Shown here: piece by piece, positions 58,261 to 64,000 of the stretch | How the letters are laid out: the number at the start of each line of letters is the position of its first letter | Numbering within the stretch: the stretch's first letter is position 1 | Origin: Bog-950 sp964631835 | GTDB lineage: Bacteria > Bacteroidota > Bacteroidia > Chitinophagales > LD1 | Direction: 5' to 3' | DNA length: 64,000 bases | NCBI GenBank assembly: GCA_964631835.1 | Contig: CAZWAD010000007.1 | Span: forward strand, 69,312 to 133,311 | The notes under the pieces: model-generated | Databases searched by the model: none | Told to the model about the DNA's origin: nothing | What the model saw: the letters and a program-made list of their open reading frames with translations, nothing else | Made by a program: the position numbers and the translations under genes

Positions 58261-59655
58261 ATGATTAAGCGCCAGAAATACCGCGAACTGATTGCACAAA
58301 CTTTCGATTTTCCGCAACGTGATTTCAGGGAAGAAAAAGGCAACCTGTTGTGGAACGACCTTCCGTTGCTTGATATTATCAATCAGTATGGCACTCCGCT
58401 CCGGCTCACTTTCCTTCCAAAAATTTCGCAGCAGATTCAAAAAGCCCGCAGGTTGTTTAACGCAGCTATAGCCAACAATGATTACAAGGGTGACTATCAT
58501 TACGGATATTGCACCAAGAGCTCACATTTTTCTTTCGTTGTAGAGGAAGCGCTTAAGAATAAAGTTTTCATTGAAACATCCTCTGCGTTTGATTTTGCAC
58601 TGATAAAAAAACTGGAGGAGAAAAAGAAAATAAAGAAAGAAGGATATGTTGTTTGCAACGGATTCAAAACAGATAAGTACATCACGAACATTCTTGAAGC
58701 TTTCAACAATGGTTACAAGAATATTATACCGATTATGGACAACCTGGATGAGATTGATAAATATGCCGGAGTTGCCGAACCGCTTAATATCGGTATGCGG
58801 ATAGCGGCAGAGGAAGAACCCAAATATGAATTTTATACTTCACGGCTTGGTATTCGCTACAATGATATTGTTCCGCTTTATGAGCAGAAGGTAAAGACTA
58901 ACCCGAACCTGAAAATGAAAATGCTCCACTTCTTTATTGACACGGGAATTAAAGATGTGAACTACTATTGGACTGAATTTCACAAAGCGCTTGGTGTTTA
59001 TTGCGATTTGAAAAAAGTTTGTCCTGAACTAAATACGATTAACCTCGGAGGAGGAATGCCGATTAAGCATTCTCTCGCTGCTGACTTCGATTATGAGTAT
59101 ATGATAAACGAAATCGTATCACAGATAAAAACCACATGCAATAACGAAGGCGTTGACGAACCGGATATTTTTACCGAGTTCGGAAGCTATACGGTGGGTG
59201 AAAGCGGCTGTGTTATTTTCAGTGTGCTTGGTATTAAGAGGCAAAACGACCGGGAGACCTGGTACATGCTCGATGGTTCACTGATGAATAACCTGCCTGA
59301 TGTTTGGGGGCTGTCGCAGCGCTTTATCATGTTGCCGATTAACCGTTGGGATGGCGAATACAAGCATGTTAACCTTGGAGGAATTACCTGCGATGTAGGC
59401 GATTATTATAACAGCGATGCGCATATCAACCAGGTTTACCTGCCTAAAATCAAACCGGGAGAAAAACTGCACATCGGTTTTTTCAATACCGGTGCATATC
59501 AGGATACATTAAGTGGTTACGGAGGAATCAAGCATTGCCTTCTTCCTTCGCCTCCTCACATTCTCATTGATGAGAAAAAGAAAAACGAGTTTACTTACAA
59601 GGTTTTTGCCGAAGAGCAAACCGCTGAGAGCATGATGAAAATTCTCGGGTACTAG
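58261..59655 (+). CDS. PLP-dependent arginine decarboxylase-like enzyme
   Basis: 464 residues of the alanine-racemase-fold decarboxylase family. YHYGYCTKSSHFSFVVEEAL carries the Schiff-base Lys. ETSSAFDFALI, TINLGGGMPIKHSL (phosphate-binding Gly loop), FTEFGSYTVGESGCVIFS and the C-terminal FFNTGAYQDTLSG (pocket Tyr) are present. Bacteroidota members of this length are usually annotated as arginine decarboxylase in polyamine synthesis; diaminopimelate or carboxynorspermidine as substrate cannot be excluded. It is convergent with gcvP, the two stop codons sharing one palindromic CTAG. Confidence 0.85.
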   Translation: MIKRQKYRELIAQTFDFPQRDFREEKGNLLWNDLPLLDIINQYGTPLRLTFLPKISQQIQKARRLFNAAIANNDYKGDYHYGYCTKSSHFSFVVEEALKNKVFIETSSAFDFALIKKLEEKKKIKKEGYVVCNGFKTDKYITNILEAFNNGYKNIIPIMDNLDEIDKYAGVAEPLNIGMRIAAEEEPKYEFYTSRLGIRYNDIVPLYEQKVKTNPNLKMKMLHFFIDTGIKDVNYYWTEFHKALGVYCDLKKVCPELNTINLGGGMPIKHSLAADFDYEYMINEIVSQIKTTCNNEGVDEPDIFTEFGSYTVGESGCVIFSVLGIKRQNDRETWYMLDGSLMNNLPDVWGLSQRFIMLPINRWDGEYKHVNLGGITCDVGDYYNSDAHINQVYLPKIKPGEKLHIGFFNTGAYQDTLSGYGGIKHCLLPSPPHILIDEKKKNEFTYKVFAEEQTAESMMKILGY

Positions 59656-62537
59656 GCGTATTCTTCTACCGGTGGACAGGTGCAAATCAAATTCCTGTCG
59701 CCATGAGAGTTATTCACTCTTCCAACAGCCGGCCAGAATTTGTTTTCAGAAACAAATGGCAAAGGAAATGCAGCTTCTTCACGCGAGTACGGATGATTCC
59801 AGTCGTTAGCGGTAACAACAGCGATTGTATGCGGTGCATTTTTCAAGGGATTATCTGATGCATCAACTTCTTTCTTTTCAATCATTTCTATTTCTCTCCG
59901 TATGGCAATCAATGCATCACAGAAACGGTCTAATTCGGCTTTATCTTCGCTTTCAGTAGGTTCAATCATCAAAGTGCCGGCTACAGGGAACGACACGGTT
60001 GGTGCATGAAATCCATAATCCATTAACCGCTTGGCAACATCTTCCACTTCAACGCCAACGGTATGTTTGAACTGGCGAAAATCGAGAATCAATTCATGCG
60101 CCACTCTTCCATTTGCTTTGCCGACATAAAGCACCTGGTAGTATTCTTCAAGACGCGCTTTCATATAATTTGCATTGAGAATAGCATATTTGGTGGCATC
60201 AGTCACCCCGTTGCAACCGAGCATCCGGATATATCCATAAGAAATCAAAAGAATACTTGCACTTCCATAAGGTGCGGATGAAACTCCGAAAATTGCTTTT
60301 TCTCCACCGGTTTTCGTCAACGGATTTCCGGGAAGGTAAGGGGCAAGATGTTTTGCCACACATATTGGTCCCATACCCGGCCCCCCTCCTCCATGAGGAA
60401 TGGAAAATGTTTTATGAAGGTTGATATGGTTTACGTCAGCGCCAATAATTGCCGGAGAAGTTAAACCAACCTGTGCATTCAGATTTGCCCCGTCCATATA
60501 AACCTGTCCGCCATTGGCGTGAATTAAGGCGCAAACATCTTTGATATTATCTTCAAACACTCCGTGCGTGCTGGGATAAGTAGCCATCAAACAACACAGA
60601 TTGTCCTTATGCTCTTCGGTCTTTTTCACCAAATCATCAAAGTCAATATTGCCGTGTTTGTCGGTAGCCACCACAACCACTTTCAGCCCGCACATCACCG
60701 CGCTTGCCGGATTTGTTCCATGAGCTGAGGCAGGAATCAGTGCAACATCGCGATGTCCTTGTCCCATATCTTTTTGATAAGCGCGAATCACCAAAAGCCC
60801 TGCGTACTCGCCTTGAGCCCCGCTATTCGGTTGAAGAGAAGTAGCGGCAAAACCGGTTATCTCACTCAGGTAGTTTTCCAATGCTGTAATGATTTCCTGG
60901 TAACCTGTAACCTGGCTCTTGGGTGCAAACGGATGAATATGGGCAAACTCAGCCCAGCTGATTGGCTCTAATTCAGCAGCAGCATTCAGTTTCATGGTGC
61001 ATGAGCCTAAGGCAATCATGGATTTTGTCAGAGACAAATCTTTATTCTCTAAACTTTTGATATAACGCATCAGTTGAGTTTCACTTTTATGCGTATTAAA
61101 CACCGGGTGAGTCATGTAAGCAGATGTGCGCTTTAAACCGGAAGGCAGTTCAAGAGTTTGCGGACTGTAGCGGTAAATATCGAACGTGTAATCCTCCTTG
61201 CCTTCGGATGAAGCAAATACATTGGCAATGTCCAAAACATCTTCGGGCGAAGTGGTTTCATCAAGCGAAATTGAAATTCCCGATTCGTTATAAAAGAAAT
61301 TCATTTCCTTGTTCAGCGCTAACTGGCGAATGAAATCGTGCTTCTGGTTTTGGCTTTCGACATTTATTTTGAGCGTATCGAAATGAAATTCATTTTCAAT
61401 TTTAAAACCTAAATGGTTTAGTTCCTTTCTGAGAATGGAAGTAAGTGCATATATCCTTAGTGCAATATTTTTTATTCCGTCAGCACCATGATAAACTCCG
61501 TACATGCCAGCCATGATTGCCAGCAGTGCTTGCGCGGTGCAGATATTGGAAGTTGCTTTCTCCCTGCGGATGTGCTGTTCACGCGTTTGCAAAGCCATTC
61601 GCAGGGCGCGTTTACCTTGTGCGTCAACACTTACTCCTATAATTCTTCCCGGAATAATTCTTTTGTAATCATCCTTAGTTGCAAAGAAAGCGGCATGAGG
61701 ACCACCGTAACCCATGGGTACACCAAAGCGTTGTGAATTTCCGACTACACAATCAGCGCCAAATTCACCGGGAGGGGTGAGCAGTGTAAGCGCCAGCAAA
61801 TCGGTAGCCACACACACATAACATTCCACATCCTTACATTTCGTAATGAACGCTTTGTAGTCTTCCACATTTCCGTTTTTGGCGGGATATTGAAGTAAAG
61901 CGCCAAAAAAGTTTTTGTCTAATTCAATAAAGCGATGGTCGCCTGTGATTACTTCAATGCCCAGAAACTCCGCACGGCTTTTAATTACATCAATGGTTTG
62001 CGGAAAGCAGAGCTGCGAAACGAAGAACTTATTATGCAGTGAATCCTTCCTGTTCTTCAAGCCCCAGAACATGTGCATGGCTTCGGCAGCGGCAGTTCCT
62101 TCATCAAGAAGGGAAGCATTGGCAATAGGCATACCGGTAAGGTCGCTTACCATGGTTTGAAAATTTAGCAGGGCTTCAAGCCGGCCTTGAGCAATTTCCG
62201 CCTGGTAAGGAGTATACTGGGTGTACCACCCCGGGTTTTCCAAAACATTTCTGCGAATTGCCGCAGGAGTAATGGTGTTGTAATAACCCATTCCGATATA
62301 GCTCCTGAATACTTTGTTTTTCGAGGCTTTCTTTTTCAGCTCTTTCAGGTAAGTGTATTCGCTTTGCGCTTCAGGCAGGTTCAGCTTTTCTCTTCTGCGT
62401 ATGTTGGAAGGAACCGTTTGGTCAATGAGTGTGTCAAGGCTTTTTACACCAATAGTTTTCAGCATTTCATTCAGCGCTGTTTCGTCAATTCCGATATGGC
62501 GGTTTACAAAATGGTCGGTATTTCGCAGGTTCAACAT
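59652..62537 (-). CDS. gcvP: Glycine dehydrogenase (decarboxylating), P protein
   Basis: 961 residues, the full-length fused (homodimeric) P protein of the glycine cleavage system, which decarboxylates glycine and passes the aminomethyl group to the H protein lipoyl arm. N-terminal half: FVNRHIGIDETALNEML, YYNTITPAAIRRNVLENPGW, YTPYQAEIAQGRLEALLNFQ. C-terminal half: MIALGSCTMKLNAAAELEP, and the PLP Lys in HINLHKTFSIPHGGGGPGMG (~705). End RNLICTCPPVEEYA. The gcvH and gcvT genes are not in the window. Inverted repeats surround the start region. Confidence 0.98.
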   Translation of the reverse strand: MLNLRNTDHFVNRHIGIDETALNEMLKTIGVKSLDTLIDQTVPSNIRRREKLNLPEAQSEYTYLKELKKKASKNKVFRSYIGMGYYNTITPAAIRRNVLENPGWYTQYTPYQAEIAQGRLEALLNFQTMVSDLTGMPIANASLLDEGTAAAEAMHMFWGLKNRKDSLHNKFFVSQLCFPQTIDVIKSRAEFLGIEVITGDHRFIELDKNFFGALLQYPAKNGNVEDYKAFITKCKDVECYVCVATDLLALTLLTPPGEFGADCVVGNSQRFGVPMGYGGPHAAFFATKDDYKRIIPGRIIGVSVDAQGKRALRMALQTREQHIRREKATSNICTAQALLAIMAGMYGVYHGADGIKNIALRIYALTSILRKELNHLGFKIENEFHFDTLKINVESQNQKHDFIRQLALNKEMNFFYNESGISISLDETTSPEDVLDIANVFASSEGKEDYTFDIYRYSPQTLELPSGLKRTSAYMTHPVFNTHKSETQLMRYIKSLENKDLSLTKSMIALGSCTMKLNAAAELEPISWAEFAHIHPFAPKSQVTGYQEIITALENYLSEITGFAATSLQPNSGAQGEYAGLLVIRAYQKDMGQGHRDVALIPASAHGTNPASAVMCGLKVVVVATDKHGNIDFDDLVKKTEEHKDNLCCLMATYPSTHGVFEDNIKDVCALIHANGGQVYMDGANLNAQVGLTSPAIIGADVNHINLHKTFSIPHGGGGPGMGPICVAKHLAPYLPGNPLTKTGGEKAIFGVSSAPYGSASILLISYGYIRMLGCNGVTDATKYAILNANYMKARLEEYYQVLYVGKANGRVAHELILDFRQFKHTVGVEVEDVAKRLMDYGFHAPTVSFPVAGTLMIEPTESEDKAELDRFCDALIAIRREIEMIEKKEVDASDNPLKNAPHTIAVVTANDWNHPYSREEAAFPLPFVSENKFWPAVGRVNNSHGDRNLICTCPPVEEYA

Positions 62538-62539
62538 CA

Positions 62540-62668
62540 GTGATTAGTGAATTATTAATTTGTGATTAGTGGCGCGAAAATATAAAAGTGAGCGGATTTG
62601 ATTTCTTACAAATTTCCCGAAACCCTCTTTCTGCAACGGAATTTACCAGTCACTAATCCACTAATCAC
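62540..62668. repeat. Inverted GTGATTAGTG / CACTAATCAC repeats in the gcvP upstream region
   Basis: GTGATTAGTG occurs at 62540-62549 and 62562-62571; its complement CACTAATCAC at 62659-62668, with CACTAATC at 62651-62658. The two pairs enclose about 80 bp that include a -7-like TATTTTCG on the minus strand (62575-62582) for gcvP. Confidence 0.7.
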
Positions 62669-62761
62669 TAATACACACTTTCCTTGTTAAAACTTCTCAA
62701 CCCCTTATGTATGGCACAATATTTAGAATTAAATCTGTTGAGCATTTATAAATTCGCGCTT

Positions 62762-63388
62762 GTGAAAAAACTGCTTGCTGTTTCGCTTTTATTGCTCTCG
62801 GTTTATTCAGAATCATTCTCCCAAACCAACCCGGATGAGCTGATTCAGTTTAGCGGGTATGTAATGTCTGCCGACAGTTTAATGGGTGTTCCGTTTGCAA
62901 GCATTGTCATTTACAATCGCGGCAGAGGAACAAGCGCAGGACCTGACGGGTTTTTTTCATTTGCCGCGCACCGGGGCGATACTATTTATTTCACTTCTGT
63001 CGGTTTTAAGCCATCGGTTTATGTTATACCTAACGACCTCGAGAATATCAAGTTTTCGGTTATTCAATTGATGACAAAGACAGAGTACTATTTACGCGAA
63101 ACTGTTATTCTGCCCTGGAGGCGCGAAGATTTTCCCACTGTATTTATGAATACCCGCCTGCCCGATGATGATTTGGAAAGAGCCAGACGAAACCTTGAGC
63201 GCGAGCGGTTAGCAGAATTGGGAGAGAAACTTGAAATGGACGGAGGCGAAGCCACCAACATTGCCCTGCGGAACACTGCTGCCCAAACCTATTACTACGG
63301 GCAAACCCAGCCGCAGAATATTTTCAATCCCCTGGCGTGGGCGGAGTTTATCCGCGCATGGAAGCGCGGTGATTTCAAAAAGAAATAA
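62762..63388 (+). CDS. Exported protein with carboxypeptidase-regulatory-like (CarboxypepD_reg) domain
   Basis: 208 residues from the GTG at 62762 (KKLLAVSLLLLSVYSESFSQ, signal peptide). A frame open back to 62684 adds 26 unlikely residues. The transthyretin-like domain is clear: FSGYVMSADSLMGVPFASIV, IYNRGRGTSAGPDGFFSFAA and RGDTIYFTSVGFKPSVYVIP. A helical Arg/Glu-rich stretch (LERARRNLERERLAELGEK) and an aromatic end (QNIFNPLAWAEFIRAWKRGD) follow. Members of this kind are common in Bacteroidota; the function is unknown. No T9SS tail. Confidence 0.85.
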   Translation: MKKLLAVSLLLLSVYSESFSQTNPDELIQFSGYVMSADSLMGVPFASIVIYNRGRGTSAGPDGFFSFAAHRGDTIYFTSVGFKPSVYVIPNDLENIKFSVIQLMTKTEYYLRETVILPWRREDFPTVFMNTRLPDDDLERARRNLERERLAELGEKLEMDGGEATNIALRNTAAQTYYYGQTQPQNIFNPLAWAEFIRAWKRGDFKKK

Positions 63389-63432
63389 CATAACCGTACT
63401 TTCTTTAGGGCTGGAGGTAAGTACCCTGGGAT

Positions 63433-64000
63433 TCAGGGATTGCTCACCACTAACTTCCTTGTTGCGCTTTGGCTGCCATTGTTGACGGTAACGAAGTAAA
63501 TTCCATTGGCGAAAGCGGCAGTTGACAGTTCGCGGTTTGCGGCTGACAGTTCAACAGCCGTCAGTTTTCTTCCGGTTATATCGGTAATGGAAAGTGTGCC
63601 ACCCGTTAAGCCATCAACAGAAATAGTAACACTGTTAGTTGCCGGGTTCGGGTAAATTCTCATTTCTAATTTTTCATTTTTCATTTCTTCCACTGAACTA
63701 ATAACAGCAAGAGTATTGCTCGTGGTATTCGTCACAACCGGTGCGTTGAAGTCGAAGTAGATGTAGGCGGTGTTGTTAATTACTGTGCCTGCCGGTGCGG
63801 TGCTTTTCACTTTTATTTTGTATTGCACATAGCCGTGGCTCAGCGGCTCGTTAGCGTTACTGTCAACCAAGTAAATGTTAGGGAAATTAAAGCGCACAGC
63901 ATTTTCTTTGAGCTGTACAAGCGGCTGGTGGCTGTAAGCAAGCAGCTGAAAAGTGGAAACATCTAAATCTGTATCAAGGGTATCGGTAATATAAATATGT
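63433..64000 (-). CDS. T9SS cargo protein, C-terminal part (5' end outside window)
   Basis: The frame is open to the right edge, so about 188 residues of a longer gene are visible. The first ~105 residues match the conserved DUF11/DUF7619-type domain that precedes sorting signals in Bacteroidota: TDTLDTDLDVSTFQLLAYSH, VRFNFPNIYLVDSNANEPLSH, VQYKIKVKSTAPAGTVINNTA and YIYFDFNAPVVTNTT. The type A sorting domain follows (MRIYPNPATNSVTIS, LSITDITGRKL, NGIYFVTV, ATRKLVV). The missing N-terminal part decides its function. Confidence 0.9.
   Translation of the reverse strand, partial: HIYITDTLDTDLDVSTFQLLAYSHQPLVQLKENAVRFNFPNIYLVDSNANEPLSHGYVQYKIKVKSTAPAGTVINNTAYIYFDFNAPVVTNTTSNTLAVISSVEEMKNEKLEMRIYPNPATNSVTISVDGLTGGTLSITDITGRKLTAVELSAANRELSTAAFANGIYFVTVNNGSQSATRKLVVSNP

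Noticed and set aside
1..64000. tRNA, rRNA, riboswitch or transposase genes
   Set aside because: Read for cloverleaf, conserved rRNA and transposase motifs without a convincing candidate. A covariance-model scan would be needed to exclude small RNAs.

Overview
The window looks like a chromosomal scaffold from a member of the Bacteroidota. The evidence is eight proteins carrying type IX secretion (T9SS) C-terminal sorting domains, one SprB-repeat protein with a gliding-motility type (type B) tail, a primary-type sigma factor of the short Bacteroidota kind, a fused alpha/beta E1 dehydrogenase, and several TAnnTTTG-type -7 promoter boxes with TTTG about 19 nt upstream. Two runs of exactly 100 N (28691-28790 and 50594-50693) are placeholder scaffolding gaps. 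Both sit inside the same family of 21-bp tandem repeats, which probably broke the assembly. No tRNA, rRNA, CRISPR array, transposase or phage gene was recognised.

Layout. 1-2.4 kb: tail of a T9SS cargo protein, a sigma-70 factor and an MscS channel. 2.4-2.75 kb: two orphan gene tails back to back, a scar or misjoin. 2.9-9.1 kb: Gfo/Idh/MocA oxidoreductase, DNA polymerase IV, an unknown exported protein, a polytopic membrane protein and metK. 9.2-15.5 kb: TfoX-like and MmcQ/YjbR-like small proteins, E1 alpha/beta fusion, FAH-family hydrolase, pth, rplY, prs and an unknown exported protein. 16.1-27.3 kb: a di-haem peroxidase apparently co-transcribed with a 3360-residue surface protein. 27.4-29.8 kb: a duplicated-domain protein, a 21-bp minisatellite and an orphan response regulator. 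29.9-40.0 kb: a 1592-residue SprB-repeat protein, an ElaA-like acetyltransferase and a T9SS metallophosphoesterase. 40.1-42.6 kb: a six-gene piece of the S10/spc ribosomal operon (rpsC to rplX) with its own promoter and terminator. 42.6-46.2 kb: a membrane/glycosyltransferase cluster. 46.4-50.2 kb: two T9SS cargo proteins. 50.2-50.9 kb: dispersed repeats and the second minisatellite. 50.9-52.6 kb: a cytochrome-oxidase assembly group (SCO1, DUF420, an 80-residue CxxC membrane protein). 52.7-63.4 kb: T9SS M1 peptidase, hydroxyacyl-CoA dehydrogenase, argS, GxxExxY protein, arginine-decarboxylase-like enzyme, gcvP and a carboxypeptidase-regulatory-like protein. The right edge holds the tail of another T9SS cargo gene.

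How it fits together. Housekeeping genes are interleaved with large exported proteins that would leave through a T9SS encoded elsewhere. Phosphate-releasing (PhoD-like and purple-acid-phosphatase-like) and peptide-degrading (M1) exported enzymes, the SprB-type surface protein and the giant Ig-repeat protein suggest a gliding or surface-attached, polymer-degrading, respiring bacterium. The observations most worth following are: (i) a possible two-gene unit in which a heptapeptide-repeat reading frame through the minisatellite ends a few bases before a protein made of two copies of an unrecognised domain; (ii) a roughly 70-residue module found at different points of the Ig-like folds of the 3360-residue protein; (iii) the detached rpsC-rplX block; and (iv) an 80-residue CxxC membrane protein next to SCO1/DUF420.
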